Assembly (NCBI RefSeq): GCF_002111595.1
Contig: NZ_LUTN01000016.1
Coordinates: forward strand, 1 to 64,000
Direction of reading: 5' to 3'
DNA length: 64,000 nt
DNA from: Lonsdalea britannica
GTDB lineage: Bacteria > Pseudomonadota > Gammaproteobacteria > Enterobacterales > Enterobacteriaceae
The position numbers were made by a program, and so were the translations under genes. Position 1 is the stretch's first letter. Every line of letters begins with the position of its first letter. Below the pieces are notes generated by a model. It was given only the letters and a program-made list of their open reading frames with translations. It did no database searches and had not been told where the DNA came from. Below, one piece after another: positions 47,675 through 57,858 of this stretch.

Positions 47675-48256
47675 ATGTATCAGGACTTAATCCGTAAAGA
47701 GCTAACCGAAGCGGCGGATACGCTGAATACCTTTTTAAGCGACGATGCCAATATTCAGTCGATTCAAGCCGCAGCGGTACTGCTGGCGGACGCCTTCAAA
47801 GCGGGCGGAAAGGTTATCTCCTGTGGGAACGGCGGTTCTCATTGTGATGCCATGCATTTCGCCGAAGAGCTGACCGGCCGTTACCGTGAAAACCGTGCGG
47901 GACTGCCGGCGATTGCCATTTCCGATCCGAGTCATATTTCCTGCGTCGGCAATGATTTTGGCTACGACTTCGTGTTCTCGCGCTACATCGAATCGCTGGG
48001 ACGAGAAGGGGATGTGCTGCTTGGGATTTCTACCTCGGGTAACTCCGGCAACATCATCCGGGCCATTGCGGCCGCGCGCGCCAAGCGTATGAAAGTCATT
48101 ACGCTGACCGGTAAAGACGGCGGCAAAATGGCGGGTTCGGCTGACGTTGAAATCCGCGTGCCGCATTTTGGCTACGCCGACCGGATTCAGGAAATCCATA
48201 TCAAAGCGATCCATATCCTGATCCAGCTGATCGAAAAGGAAATGGCGGAGAACTAA
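47675..48256 (+). CDS. gmhA: Sedoheptulose-7-phosphate isomerase GmhA
   Basis: A 193-residue SIS-domain enzyme making D-glycero-D-manno-heptose-7-phosphate, the first step to the heptoses of the LPS inner core. [20 protein letters not shown] and [13 protein letters not shown] carry the active and phosphate-binding sites. It is nearly identical in length and sequence to E. coli LpcA/GmhA. GAGAGG precedes the ATG. It begins the E. coli-like block gmhA-yafJ-dpaA-dinB. Confidence 0.96.
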   Translation: MYQDLIRKELTEAADTLNTFLSDDANIQSIQAAAVLLADAFKAGGKVISCGNGGSHCDAMHFAEELTGRYRENRAGLPAIAISDPSHISCVGNDFGYDFVFSRYIESLGREGDVLLGISTSGNSGNIIRAIAAARAKRMKVITLTGKDGGKMAGSADVEIRVPHFGYADRIQEIHIKAIHILIQLIEKEMAEN

Positions 48257-48500
48257 TCGTGCATTAGGCCGCATCCCGCTGCGTGCGGGTGCGGTCGTTG
48301 CCGTCAGATCGCTTCATCAAGGCGCGGACCGGCGCTCGGCAGAAGACGGTCTTCAGACGTTGGCCCCGAAGGAACCGGGCGGCGTCGCTCGTCGTCGATT
48401 GGGCCATCCACACCGCACGGCTCGCGCCTTGAGACGCAGCCTAATCACCGCCAGCGGCTCTCACGTTCTAATGGCGGGTCACAAAGGTAAGGAACCAACC

Positions 48501-49268
48501 ATGTGTGAACTGCTTGGGATGAGCGCCAATGTCCCAACTGATATCTGTTTTAGTTTTTCCGGGCTGATGCAACGCGGTGGTCGTACCGGGCCGCATCGTG
48601 ACGGCTGGGGCATTACTTTTTACGAGGGGAACGGTTGCCGGACGTTCAAAGATCCCCTGCCCAGCGCCACGTCCCCTATCGCGCAGCTGGTGCAGAAGTA
48701 TCCCATCAAATCCTGCGCGGTGGTGTCGCATATCCGTCAGGCTAACCGCGGTGCCGTGGCGCTGGAGAATACCCATCCGTTCACCCGCGAGCTGTGGGGG
48801 AGAAACTGGACGTTCGCCCATAACGGCCAACTGAAAGGCTATCGCAGCCTGAAAACCGGCACCTACCGCCCGGTAGGCCAAACGGACAGCGAATACGCAT
48901 TCTGCTGGTTGCTTCATCATCTCTCATTACGTTATCCCCGCACGCCATCGCACTGGTCCTCGGTGTTTCGCTACATCGCTTCGCTGGCGGAAACGCTGAG
49001 CAAAAAAGGGGTGTTCAATATGCTGTTGTCCGACGGGCATTTCGTGATGGGCTATTGCTCCACGCGGCTGTGCTGGATTACGCGTCGCGCGCCTTTCGGC
49101 AAGGCGACGTTGCTGGATGATGATGTGGAAATCGATTTTCAGCAGCAGACCACGCCGGATGACGTGGTGACCGTGCTGGCGACGCAGCCGCTGACAGGGA
49201 ATGAAACCTGGCATCAGATTGAGCCAGGCGAGTTCGTGTTATTCCACTTTGGTGAGCGCGTAGTTTGA
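48501..49268 (+). CDS. yafJ: Class II glutamine amidotransferase YafJ
   Basis: A 255-residue Ntn amidotransferase-like protein with the nucleophile Cys2 after Met removal (MCELLGMSAN) and the segments RGGRTGPHRDGWGI, SHIRQANRGAVALENTHPF and WTFAHNGQL. Its partner and product are unknown. ATG 48501 (AAGGAACC upstream) is fixed by the Cys2 requirement; 47 more codons are open upstream. The 3' end overlaps dpaA by 30 bp in convergent orientation. Confidence 0.92.
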   Translation: MCELLGMSANVPTDICFSFSGLMQRGGRTGPHRDGWGITFYEGNGCRTFKDPLPSATSPIAQLVQKYPIKSCAVVSHIRQANRGAVALENTHPFTRELWGRNWTFAHNGQLKGYRSLKTGTYRPVGQTDSEYAFCWLLHHLSLRYPRTPSHWSSVFRYIASLAETLSKKGVFNMLLSDGHFVMGYCSTRLCWITRRAPFGKATLLDDDVEIDFQQQTTPDDVVTVLATQPLTGNETWHQIEPGEFVLFHFGERVV

Positions 49269-49961
49269 AAACGGGTTCTTGTTCGGGGTCGCCTGGTTCA
49301 CCATATACTGGCCGTTGAACACGGCGACGGCCGGCGGCTGGTGATGTTGGTTAAAGTAAGCGTAACCCGGCTGCAATTGCTGCCAGAAATTGGCGTAAGT
49401 CGAGTTGCGATGCCGCTGCAGGTTTTTGTCCGTCATGCGGAAGGGGTAGATCGCCAGTTCAACCTTTGCCTGCCCGTTCAATAGCGCCCTTTCGACGTAG
49501 GTGTAGATCTCATCGATGTACTGATTGGTCATGGCATAACAGCCGACCGACACGCATTCGCCGTGGATCATCAGATAGCGTCCGGAATAGCCCTGAGAGA
49601 GGTCATATTCGTTGGGGAAACCGACGTTGATGGCGCGGTGAAAGTGGCTATCCGGTTTAAGCTGATGCAAATCGACCTGATAAAATCCTTCCGGACTCTT
49701 CATATCGCCTTCCACCCGTTTGGGACCGAGTCCGCCCGAGTATTTGCAGATGGGATAGCTTTGCACCAGACGATAATCGGTGCCGACTTTGGCATACAGC
49801 TCCAATAACCGCTCTTCTTTGAATATCTGAATATAGACCGGCGAGCCTAACGCTTGCTGCTTAAATGAGGTCGTTACCGGAATGACTTCGCTGGCATAGC
49901 TGGTAACGAAAACGGAAGGCAAAAAAAACAGCGTCGCAAATGACAGTGCGATTTTTTGCAT
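49239..49961 (-). CDS. dpaA: L,D-transpeptidase-fold murein hydrolase DpaA (YafK/LdtF)
   Basis: A 240-residue periplasmic YkuD-domain protein with a signal peptide (MQKIALSFATLFFLPSVFVT). The catalytic signature MIHGECVSVGCYAMTNQYID has the His and the nucleophile Cys. The E. coli homologue detaches Braun's lipoprotein from peptidoglycan. It converges on and overlaps yafJ by 30 bp. Confidence 0.9.
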   Translation of the reverse strand: MQKIALSFATLFFLPSVFVTSYASEVIPVTTSFKQQALGSPVYIQIFKEERLLELYAKVGTDYRLVQSYPICKYSGGLGPKRVEGDMKSPEGFYQVDLHQLKPDSHFHRAINVGFPNEYDLSQGYSGRYLMIHGECVSVGCYAMTNQYIDEIYTYVERALLNGQAKVELAIYPFRMTDKNLQRHRNSTYANFWQQLQPGYAYFNQHHQPPAVAVFNGQYMVNQATPNKNPFSNYALTKVE

Positions 49962-50430
49962 TGATGGATCCTGATAACTGAAGCTGTGTCACATACGGTA
50001 TTTTTGTGGTGTCGTCCCGTATTCCGGTGCCTATGGCGGTGTAGCGCTGTCACATTAGCACTGCTTTTATTTTATTCAAGTTGGAAATGATGTCGGGAAA
50101 CGACGGTTCTGACACGCCGGGCAGAGTGTGAGCGTCATGCGTGCGAGAAGGAGCGTTTAGGACGATGTTGACTCGGCGTGGTGAGGTCATCGCGAAGACG
50201 TGCTAACACAAAGATATTATTAGGAAACTTGTTGGCTGTCATGCCGCTCGCGGCGTTCGGCGAGTCGCGGCTATCGCTGTGACGGGCCGGGGGCGGGCGG
50301 TTTTTTTATTTTGCCTCTGTTTTGGGAAAATAGGGCGGATGAGCACGCGCTAAGGGCATTTGACTTGCCGTGTATCACTGGCGCGGCGTTGTGGCGATGG
50401 TCGGCCAGCTTGCATCACCCTGTGTGGGTA
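49962..50430. other. Region between dpaA and dinB
   Basis: About 470 bp holding the dpaA and dinB promoters. G/C-rich inverted segments around 50240-50275 are followed by a T run at 50301-50308, which could be a terminator or attenuator reading rightward. In E. coli other genes (including a toxin-antitoxin pair) can lie here; none is visible. Confidence 0.45.
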
Positions 50431-50446
50431 CTGTATTTTTATACAG
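50431..50446 (+). promoter_or_regulatory. LexA box of dinB
   Basis: CTGTATTTTTATACAG is a perfect CTG-N10-CAG palindrome, 15 bp before the dinB start codon and flanked by TA and ATA. This matches the known SOS control of dinB in enterobacteria and shows that LexA in this genome uses the usual motif. Confidence 0.9.
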
Positions 50447-50460
50447 ATACCGGAGGGGAT

Positions 50461-51522
50461 ATGCGCAAGATCATTCATGTCGATATGGATTGCTTTTACG
50501 CCGCAATTGAAATGCGGGACAACCCGCGCCTGCGCGATATTCCTCTGGCTATCGGCGGCAGCGCGCTGCGGCGCGGGGTGATTAGCACCGCCAATTATCC
50601 GGCTCGTCGTTACGGCGTTCACAGCGCGATGGCGACCGCGACCGCTTTGCGACTGTGTCCACATCTGACCCTGCTGCCGGGGCGTATGGAAGTCTATAAA
50701 GCCGCCTCCCTCCAGATTCGACAGATCTTTGCCCGCTATACCGAACTGATTGAGCCGTTATCCCTCGACGAAGCCTATCTCGACGTCACCGAGAGCCCTC
50801 ATTGCAACGGTTCCGCGACGCTCATGGCGCAGGAGATTCGTCAGGCTATTTTTGATGAGCTACATCTGACCGCCTCCGCGGGCGTTGCCCCTATCAAATT
50901 TCTGGCGAAGGTGGCCTCTGAACAGAACAAACCCAACGGCCAGTACGTCATTACGCCGGCTCAGGTGGATGAGTTCATTCTGGCGCTGCCGCTGGCGAAG
51001 ATCCCCGGCGTCGGCAAAGTGACGGCCAGTCGATTGGCTGAACGAGGATTGCAGACCTGCGCCGACGTGCGGCGCTACGATTTGTCTGCGCTCTTGAAGT
51101 CGTTCGGCAAGTTCGGGCGGGTGCTATGGGAGCGCTGTCACGGCATTGATGAGCGTCAGGTGTCGCCTGACCGGCTGCGTAAATCCGTCGGCGTCGAGAA
51201 AACGCTGGCGCAAGATATTCACGACTGGTCTCAATGCGAAGCGCTGATCGATACGCTGTATGACGAGCTGGAAGTGCGTCTGCGCCGGGTGAAGCCGGAT
51301 CTGCATATCGCGCGTCAGGGAGTGAAGCTGAAGTTTGATGATTTTCGGCAAACCACGCAGGAGCATGTCTGGCCGGTGCTGAATAAAGAGGATCTCATTC
51401 AGTTGGCGAAGCAGACCTGGGAGCAGCGGCGCGAAGCGCGCGGCGTTCGGCTGGTGGGGTTACACGTGACGCTATTAGACCCGCAGTTGGAGCGGCAGTT
51501 GGTGTTCAACTGGGAACATTAA
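50461..51522 (+). CDS. dinB: DNA polymerase IV DinB
   Basis: A 353-residue Y-family translesion polymerase. The metal ligands are D8 (HVDMDCFYAAIEMRD) and D103-E104 (SLDEAYLDVT); the helix-hairpin-helix is KIPGVGKVTASRLAERGL, and the C-terminal QLVFNW segment corresponds to the clamp-binding motif. The start follows CCGGAGGGGAT; the open frame upstream crosses the LexA box and is not used. Confidence 0.96.
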   Translation: MRKIIHVDMDCFYAAIEMRDNPRLRDIPLAIGGSALRRGVISTANYPARRYGVHSAMATATALRLCPHLTLLPGRMEVYKAASLQIRQIFARYTELIEPLSLDEAYLDVTESPHCNGSATLMAQEIRQAIFDELHLTASAGVAPIKFLAKVASEQNKPNGQYVITPAQVDEFILALPLAKIPGVGKVTASRLAERGLQTCADVRRYDLSALLKSFGKFGRVLWERCHGIDERQVSPDRLRKSVGVEKTLAQDIHDWSQCEALIDTLYDELEVRLRRVKPDLHIARQGVKLKFDDFRQTTQEHVWPVLNKEDLIQLAKQTWEQRREARGVRLVGLHVTLLDPQLERQLVFNWEH

Positions 51523-51539
51523 TGGCGAAGGATTTGGCT

Positions 51540-51571
51540 CCGCATCCGGCGTTGTGACCAGCCGGATGCGG
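51540..51571. terminator. dinB-pepD hairpin
   Basis: CCGCATCCGGC (51540-51550) and GCCGGATGCGG (51561-51571) form a perfect 11-bp stem between the two convergent genes. T tracts are lacking, so it may act as a weak bidirectional terminator. Confidence 0.5.
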
Positions 51572-51593
51572 GAGGGGTCAGGCGACGGACGCC

Positions 51594-53054
51594 TTAGCTT
51601 TTCTCAGGGATGGCTTTCAGGACCGCGGTCAGCAGTTTCCAATACAGGCCAACGCTGGCGATATTCACCTGTTCATCCGGCGAGTGCGGTCCGGTGATGG
51701 TCGGACCGATGGAAACCATATCCATCTCCGGATACGGCTTCTTGAACAGGCCGCATTCCAGACCGGCGTGGATCACCTGCACGCTCGGCATTTTGTTGAA
51801 CAGCTGCTGATACGTTTCCCGCACCAACTGCATGACCGGCGAATGCGCATCCGGCTGCCAGCCTGGGTAGCCGCCTTTGGGGCGAGTTTCCGCACCAGCC
51901 AACTGCCCCAGCGACGTCAGCACGCTCACCACATAATCCTTGCCGCTGTCGATCAGCGAACGGATCAGGCAGTGCACTTCTGCCTGGGTTTCCGTCATGG
52001 TGATCACGCCGACGTTCAGTGAGGTTTCCACCACGCCTTTCACTTCGTCGCTCATGCGGATCACGCCGTTGGGGATCGCGTTGAGTAAGGCCACCAGCCG
52101 ATCGCGGCTATCGGCGGTCAGCGCCGCCGCGTCATTCGACGTGGATTCGACCAGGACGGCGATGTTTTTTTCCACCGCGGCCAGCTCATGTTTCAGTACG
52201 GCCACATAGTCCTGCGCCGCGGCTTTCAGCGCGGCGACCTTATCTTCAGCGACGGCCAGCGTGACCGCGCTTTCGCGAGGGATGGCATTGCGCAGCGTTC
52301 CGCCGTTCAGATCGAGGATTCGCAGGTCCAGCGTTCCCGCCTGTTCCGCCAGAAAACGGCCCAGCAGTTTATTGGCGTTGCCCAGTCCCAGGTGAATATC
52401 ACAGCCGGAGTGTCCGCCTTTCAGTCCTTTAATGACCAGCTTTAGCACCTGATAGCCCGCAGGAACTGCTTCCCGTTGCAGCGGCAGGCGCGTCAGGAAA
52501 TCGATGCCGCCCGCGCAGCCCATGTAGACCTCGCCTTCCTCTTCCGAGTCGGTGTTGATCAGGATCTCACCCTGTAGCCAGTTCGGTTGCAGGCCGAAAG
52601 CGCCGTCCATACCAGACTCTTCCGTCATGGTGAGCAGCACTTCCAACGGGCCGTGTTCAACGCTGTCGTCGGACAGAACGGCTAGCGTGGATGCCATGCC
52701 GATACCGTTGTCCGCGCCCAGCGTGGTGCCGCGCGCTTTCACCCATTCGCCGTCAATATAGGGTTGAATCGGATCTTTCGTGAAATCGTGCGCCGTATCG
52801 TTGTTTTTCTGCGGCACCATATCCAGATGCGCTTGCAGTACGACCGGTTTACGATTTTCCATACCCGGCGTCGCGGGTTTGCGCAGCAGAATGTTGCCGA
52901 CGCTATCGCGCTCGGAATGCAGGCCGCGCGCCTGCGCCCATGACAAGATGTGCGCCGCCAGCGCCTCTTCATGATAGGAGGGATGCGGAATGGAACAGAT
53001 CGTGGCAAAAATATCCCACAGGGGCTGTGGGGAAAGCTGAGACAATTCAGACAC
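51594..53054 (-). CDS. pepD: Cytosol non-specific dipeptidase PepD
   Basis: A 486-residue M20-family zinc aminoacyl-histidine dipeptidase (485 in E. coli). Metal-site segments are VLQAHLDMVPQ, TTLGADNGIGMA, LTMTEESGMDG, NTDSEEEGE and ITGPHSPDEQV. It acts on many dipeptides, including Cys-Gly. Divergent from gpt, as in E. coli. Confidence 0.96.
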   Translation of the reverse strand: MSELSQLSPQPLWDIFATICSIPHPSYHEEALAAHILSWAQARGLHSERDSVGNILLRKPATPGMENRKPVVLQAHLDMVPQKNNDTAHDFTKDPIQPYIDGEWVKARGTTLGADNGIGMASTLAVLSDDSVEHGPLEVLLTMTEESGMDGAFGLQPNWLQGEILINTDSEEEGEVYMGCAGGIDFLTRLPLQREAVPAGYQVLKLVIKGLKGGHSGCDIHLGLGNANKLLGRFLAEQAGTLDLRILDLNGGTLRNAIPRESAVTLAVAEDKVAALKAAAQDYVAVLKHELAAVEKNIAVLVESTSNDAAALTADSRDRLVALLNAIPNGVIRMSDEVKGVVETSLNVGVITMTETQAEVHCLIRSLIDSGKDYVVSVLTSLGQLAGAETRPKGGYPGWQPDAHSPVMQLVRETYQQLFNKMPSVQVIHAGLECGLFKKPYPEMDMVSIGPTITGPHSPDEQVNIASVGLYWKLLTAVLKAIPEKS

Positions 53055-53395
53055 TATTCACGTCTCCTTTTCAGCAGCCTAAGTCCGCGTCTGGCGCGTG
53101 AGGCGCTACAGGTTAAAAAACAATCGCCTTTGAGCATGGCGATCGGGCATCATGAAACAGAGTATCACTTTCCCGCCGCTGGGGAGAGTCTGTCAATCCG
53201 GGTCGCGTTGAACGGGCTGAGGCAGGCGATAGCCGCGGGATAACAGACGATGATGGCGGGGATTTTGTCGCCATAAACAAAACTCAATCGGATTAAGGCT
53301 GGTTTTTATGGGGTTGCCTATCTATAATCTCGCGCAACCTTTTTCCCCCTCCGACTATGATAAAGCCGACTCCACCGTTGGCCGGGATATATTAT
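53055..53395. other. pepD-gpt divergent promoter region
   Basis: About 340 bp containing promoters in both directions. A TTTTTATGGGGTTGCCTATCT-type AT stretch near 53300-53325 likely holds the gpt promoter, but I cannot assign boxes with confidence. No gene seen. Confidence 0.45.
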
Positions 53396-53854
53396 ATGAG
53401 TGAAAAATACGTCGTAACCTGGGATATGTTGCAGATTCATGCCCGCAAACTGGCCGAGCGTTTACTGCCGGCGGACCAATGGAAAGGCATCATCGCCGTC
53501 AGCCGTGGCGGTCTGGTCCCGGGTTCTCTGCTGGCCCGTGAACTGGGCATCCGTCATGTGGACACCGTATGCATCTCCAGCTACGACCATGACAATCAGC
53601 GCGAGCTGAAGGTGCTGAAACGCGCCGAAGGCGATGGCGAGGGCTTCATCGTGGTGGACGATCTGGTCGATACTGGCGGCACCGCCAAAGCGATTCGCGA
53701 TATGTATCCGAAAGCGCACTTCATCACCATTTTTGCGAAGCCGGCTGGGAAACCGCTTGTGGACGATTATCAGGTCGATATCCCGCAGGATACCTGGATT
53801 GAGCAGCCTTGGGACATGGGCGTGGTGTTCGTACCGCCGTTGTCTGACCGCTAA
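53396..53854 (+). CDS. gpt: Xanthine-guanine phosphoribosyltransferase Gpt
   Basis: A 152-residue type I phosphoribosyltransferase salvaging xanthine and guanine (and hypoxanthine) to nucleotides. The PRPP-binding motif [16 protein letters not shown] is intact, as are [16 protein letters not shown] and the C-terminal [14 protein letters not shown]. The start [10 protein letters not shown] matches E. coli. It salvages purine bases, while the hpx genes degrade purine breakdown products. Confidence 0.96.
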   Translation: MSEKYVVTWDMLQIHARKLAERLLPADQWKGIIAVSRGGLVPGSLLARELGIRHVDTVCISSYDHDNQRELKVLKRAEGDGEGFIVVDDLVDTGGTAKAIRDMYPKAHFITIFAKPAGKPLVDDYQVDIPQDTWIEQPWDMGVVFVPPLSDR

Positions 53855-53877
53855 TCGCTCCCTGATTTGTCGCCTAT

Positions 53878-53906
53878 AACGCCCGGTTCTGCCGGGCGTT
53901 GTCATT
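53878..53906 (+). terminator. gpt terminator
   Basis: AACGCCCGG (53878-53886) pairs with CCGGGCGTT (53892-53900); the tail GTCATTTC is only moderately T-rich. Confidence 0.65.
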
Positions 53907-54006
53907 TCTGATTCTTTTCCCTCTCCCGTACTGCTTTTCCTCGTGGTGTTGAGTACACTTTAGCGAAACGCTCTCTCTCTGCTGCTTGACCTTTATGGAG
54001 GCTGCT

Positions 54007-55260
54007 GTGGTTCAGGCCAACCTGTCCGAAAAGCTGTTTAAACCATCCTTCAAACATCCGGAAACCTCTACCTTAATCCCGCGCGCCCACCACTCCACCA
54101 GCGGGATGCACTCCGCCCTGGAAGGCAGCAACAACAATGCCTGGTATCGGATGATTAACCGCCTGATGTGGATTTGGCGCGGCGTCGCCCCGCTGGAAAT
54201 TGAAGAGGTCTTGTCACGTATCGCCGCCAGTACGGCCCAGCGCAGCGACGATGCCTTGCTGGATACGGTCATCGGTTATCGCGGCGGAAACTGGATTTAT
54301 GAATGGGTTGTGCAGGGGATGCGCTGGCAGCAGCAGGCGGCGGAGAGCGAAAGCGAGCAGGATGACGAAACAAAAGGGCAGTGCTGGCTTAAAGCCGCCA
54401 TGCTCTACAGCATCGCCGCCTATCCGCACCTGAAAGGCGATGAGCTTGCCGAGCAGGCGCAGACGATGGCGAATCGCGCCTATGAAGAGGCCGCCACTCT
54501 CCTGAGCTACGAGCTGAAAACGCTGTCTATTCCAATCGAAGGCGGCGGAACGCTGACCGGTTTTCTGCATCTGCCTTCCCAAGGCAGCGCGCCGTTTCCC
54601 ACCGTATTGGTGTGCGGCAGCCTGGACCTGTTGCAAAGCGACTATCACCGCTTATTCCATGACTATCTGGCGCCGGCGGGCATGGCGATGTTGACCATCG
54701 ATATGCCGTCGGTCGGTTTCTCGTCGCGCTGGAAGTTGGATCAGGACTCTAGTTTTCTGCATCAGCAGGTGTTGAAAGCCTTGCCGGACGTGCCGTGGGT
54801 GGATCATACCCGTGTCGGGGCTTTTGGGTTTCGCTTCGGCGCCAATATCGCCGTTCGGCTTGCGTATCTGGAATCGCCGCGGCTGAAGGGCGTCGCCTGT
54901 CTGGGCCCCGTGGTGCACTCGCTGCTGGCCGACGCCGTGCGTCAGCAGGACGTGCCGGATATGTACATGGATATTCTCGCCAGCCGACTCGGTATGCCGT
55001 CGTCCACCGACGCCGCCTTAAAGGCTGAAATGGGACGCTACTCTCTGAAAACACAGGGGTTGCTGGGGCGCCGCTGTCCAACGCCGATGCTCTCCGCCTA
55101 CTGGAAGGATGACGTGCTCAGTCCGAAGGAGGAGTCCGAACTCATTGTTAACTCATCGTCTCAGGGGAAGCTGATGGCGGTGAATACCTCACCGGTCTAC
55201 GAAAGTTTCCACCTCTGTTTACAGCAAATCAGCCATTGGTTACGGCATCAGCTTCAGTAG
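54007..55260 (+). CDS. frsA: Alpha/beta hydrolase FrsA
   Basis: A 417-residue protein of the FrsA (YafA) family, first described as a fermentation/respiration switch protein binding unphosphorylated enzyme IIA-Glc; esterase activity has been reported for homologues. [27 protein letters not shown] and the nucleophile region [20 protein letters not shown] are conserved. The start is probably GTG 54007 (VVQANLSE, equal to E. coli MTQANLSE), with GGAGG 6 bp upstream; ATG 53995 is an alternative. Confidence 0.92.
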   Translation: MVQANLSEKLFKPSFKHPETSTLIPRAHHSTSGMHSALEGSNNNAWYRMINRLMWIWRGVAPLEIEEVLSRIAASTAQRSDDALLDTVIGYRGGNWIYEWVVQGMRWQQQAAESESEQDDETKGQCWLKAAMLYSIAAYPHLKGDELAEQAQTMANRAYEEAATLLSYELKTLSIPIEGGGTLTGFLHLPSQGSAPFPTVLVCGSLDLLQSDYHRLFHDYLAPAGMAMLTIDMPSVGFSSRWKLDQDSSFLHQQVLKALPDVPWVDHTRVGAFGFRFGANIAVRLAYLESPRLKGVACLGPVVHSLLADAVRQQDVPDMYMDILASRLGMPSSTDAALKAEMGRYSLKTQGLLGRRCPTPMLSAYWKDDVLSPKEESELIVNSSSQGKLMAVNTSPVYESFHLCLQQISHWLRHQLQ

Positions 55261-55457
55261 TGATGTCTTTATCTGCCGCATAATCGTCCCTTTTATCGTC
55301 CCATTACCTTGGGTGGGATGGTGATAACGTATCCGTTAGCTATGCTATTTAAAAAACGAAATAGCGACGAAGGTAAGCCGCCGCGCGTGCGGCTTTACAG
55401 CGCGTGCAAAAAAACATTCCTTCCCAATTGGATGATAAGCAGCTGGATAACGTTATT

Positions 55458-56009
55458 ATGGAGAGAAGGTGGATCTTACTTGTTCTGATATTTTTGATGT
55501 TACCCCTTATGTTAGCCAGGGCCGAGGCGTCCAATCTTAAAACAGAGATGAGTCAAGTTTCGGCTGCCGACCTCCGCCGAACTGTCTCCGGCATTGTCAG
55601 CTACACCCGGTGGCCAACCACCCAAACGGTTCCTACGCTTTGCGTATTCTCTTCAGCGCATTTTGCTGCCGTGCTCACCGATACTCGTAATGAACAAGAT
55701 ATCCCCACGTTCAATACAATATTAATAGATGATGTCGATGATTTTTCGTCCTCGCACTGCGATGCGGTATACTTCGGCAGGGAATCCATTCAAGAGCAGG
55801 TCGGAATTTCAAGCCTGGACCCGGCGCATCCATTACTGACCATTTCGGAACAAAACCCCGAATGTGTCGATGGCAGCGCATTTTGTCTTATCTTCGCGGA
55901 TAAAAAGGTCAGTTTCTCTGTAAATTTGGACTCGTTGTTTCGTACCGGGGTGAAAGTCAGTCCCGAAGTGTTAATGCTTGGTCGTCCGCGGAATGCTAAA
56001 CATGGATAA
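55458..56009 (+). CDS. yfiR: Periplasmic DgcN inhibitor YfiR
   Basis: A 183-residue DUF4154 protein with a signal peptide (WILLVLIFLMLPLMLARAEA). In E. coli and Pseudomonas YfiR binds the periplasmic part of YfiN/DgcN and keeps its cyclase off; redox state of its cysteines and YfiB relieve this. Four cysteines (TLCVFSS, SSHCDAV, NPECVDGSAFCLIF) fit a redox-sensitive fold. The start at Met 55458 puts the signal peptide at the N-terminus. It overlaps dgcN by 8 bp. Confidence 0.88.
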   Translation: MERRWILLVLIFLMLPLMLARAEASNLKTEMSQVSAADLRRTVSGIVSYTRWPTTQTVPTLCVFSSAHFAAVLTDTRNEQDIPTFNTILIDDVDDFSSSHCDAVYFGRESIQEQVGISSLDPAHPLLTISEQNPECVDGSAFCLIFADKKVSFSVNLDSLFRTGVKVSPEVLMLGRPRNAKHG

Positions 56010-57240
56010 GCCAGCCTCTACGTCCAGTACAGTCACCGGCAGAATCACGTTCAGAAATGCCCTGGCTCGTATCAGTACCTTAAGTATCGTCATCACAATG
56101 ACGGTGTCATGGATGTTGATCACCACGGCGTCGTTGATTTCATTCAAACAGTATTCTGAGAAGAATCTGCAGTTGCTCGCCAGTACCCTGAGTCAGAGCA
56201 TCGAGGCCGCTGTCGTGTTCCGCGACGGCGTGGCGGCCCGTGAAACGCTGAGCACCCTCGGTCAGCAAGGCCAGTTCAGTCAGGCTATCGTCACGGATGC
56301 GAACGGCCGAAAAATCACGTTCTGGCAGGCCGCGGGCAGTGAGCACGCTGACCCCATGAGCCGGGTGATCGCTAAGTGGCTGTTTCCCAGCTCGGTGCTG
56401 CAACCTATCTATCATCGGGGCAATCTCGTCGGTCATATTGAGATTTCGGGCAGCGACGCCCCGGTAAAAAGCTTCGTCTACTTCTCCTTGCTGGTGCTCA
56501 CGCTGTGCCTGGTTTTCGCCTCGATATTGTCCGTTATCATCACCCGTCACCTGCACCATGGCCTGATTATGGCGCTGCAAAATATAGCTGAGGTGGTGCA
56601 CGACATTCGCGAAAACCGTAACTTCGCCCGGCGAGTACCGTCGGAAAAAATTGTCGAACTGGACATCTTTAGTCAGGATTTCAACAGCCTGCTGGAAGAA
56701 ATTGAAAGCTGGCAGGAGCAGATCCTGAAAGAGAACGATTCCTTGCTGAAACGCTCTCTGCACGATGCATTGACGGGGTTGGCTAACCGCACGGCTTTTT
56801 GCAGCGCGCTGGAAAACGTGCTGGAAGATGAAGAGAGCCACAGCCATACGGCTGTACTGTTTATGGATGGCAACCAGTTCAAATACATCAATGATACCTA
56901 TGGCCACGCGGCTGGCGACAAGGTGTTGATAACCATTGCTAAGCGATTGAAATATTGCGCAGGGAAAAAAGACCTTCCGGCGCGATTGGGCGGCGATGAG
57001 TTCGCTTTGATCCTGTCTGACGTCCAGGATATGGATGACGTCATGCCCATCGTGAACAAGATCCGGCGCCGTGTAAGCCAGCCGATCGAACTTCAAAATG
57101 GCGCGGAAGTTGTGATGTCGCTAAGCATTGGCGTAGCGATTGCCGATCAGTACTCCACTATAGAGGACCTCCTGGAGCAGGCTGACAAAAACATGTACCT
57201 GGAAAAACAAAAATACAGGCGACATGCGTTAACGAGGTAG
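56002..57240 (+). CDS. dgcN: Diguanylate cyclase DgcN (YfiN)
   Basis: A 412-residue membrane cyclase. TM1 (about residues 25-50), a periplasmic CHASE8-like sensor, TM2 (about 160-185), a HAMP segment and a GGDEF domain follow in order. The active site RLGGDEFALIL is intact and LFMDGNQFKYINDTYGHAAGD carries the metal/base-binding residues, so it should make c-di-GMP. No RxxD inhibitory site is obvious before GGDEF. It is controlled by YfiR and YfiB, encoded on either side. Confidence 0.93.
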   Translation: MDKPASTSSTVTGRITFRNALARISTLSIVITMTVSWMLITTASLISFKQYSEKNLQLLASTLSQSIEAAVVFRDGVAARETLSTLGQQGQFSQAIVTDANGRKITFWQAAGSEHADPMSRVIAKWLFPSSVLQPIYHRGNLVGHIEISGSDAPVKSFVYFSLLVLTLCLVFASILSVIITRHLHHGLIMALQNIAEVVHDIRENRNFARRVPSEKIVELDIFSQDFNSLLEEIESWQEQILKENDSLLKRSLHDALTGLANRTAFCSALENVLEDEESHSHTAVLFMDGNQFKYINDTYGHAAGDKVLITIAKRLKYCAGKKDLPARLGGDEFALILSDVQDMDDVMPIVNKIRRRVSQPIELQNGAEVVMSLSIGVAIADQYSTIEDLLEQADKNMYLEKQKYRRHALTR

Positions 57241-57247
57241 TGGTTGT

Positions 57248-57733
57248 ATGAAATTCAGTCTGCAGTTTGTACTCATTGCTGTCATGGCGCTGGGTTTGGT
57301 GGCCTGCCAGTCTCACAAAGGTCCGTTCACGCCTGCGCAGGTTGCCGCATTGCAATCGTCCGGATTTAAGGCGAGCGAAGAGGGGTGGACGCTGGGACTC
57401 TCGGAAAAGGTCTTGTTCGGGCTCGATCAATCCGGGCTGACTCCTCAAAGTCGGGCGGCAATCAAAAGAGTCGCCAACACGTTGTCCGCCGTAGGACTGA
57501 GTCATGCCCGCATGGATGGTCATACGGATAATACCGGTGATGACCGTTATAACGAGGCGCTCTCCTTGCGCCGAGCGGAAGTCGTCGCGGATGTGTATGC
57601 CGCCAGCGCCAATATCCCGCGTAGCCATATCCAGACGCGTGGTTTAGGTAAGGATTACCCTATTGCGAGCAATGCGACGGCGCAGGGTAGAGCCGAAAAC
57701 CGCCGCGTTTCCATCGTCATTACCGCGCCATAA
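57248..57733 (+). CDS. yfiB: OmpA-family lipoprotein YfiB
   Basis: A 161-residue outer-membrane lipoprotein. The lipobox GLVAC is at residues 16-20, followed by a C-terminal OmpA-like peptidoglycan-binding domain (MDGHTDNTGDDRYNEALSLRR). In characterised systems it sequesters YfiR and so activates DgcN. It is the third gene of yfiRNB, 7 bp after dgcN. Confidence 0.92.
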   Translation: MKFSLQFVLIAVMALGLVACQSHKGPFTPAQVAALQSSGFKASEEGWTLGLSEKVLFGLDQSGLTPQSRAAIKRVANTLSAVGLSHARMDGHTDNTGDDRYNEALSLRRAEVVADVYAASANIPRSHIQTRGLGKDYPIASNATAQGRAENRRVSIVITAP

Positions 57734-57858
57734 TCTGTCCCCTCTGGCGGTAGGCGTCGACAAAAACGCCTGTCGTCAAGCCTTATTTCTCCCGCGATTA
57801 AGTTGAAAAATGCGGCATCTCTGCTAATAACTTAATGTTAAAACTGGGAGAATGCCGA

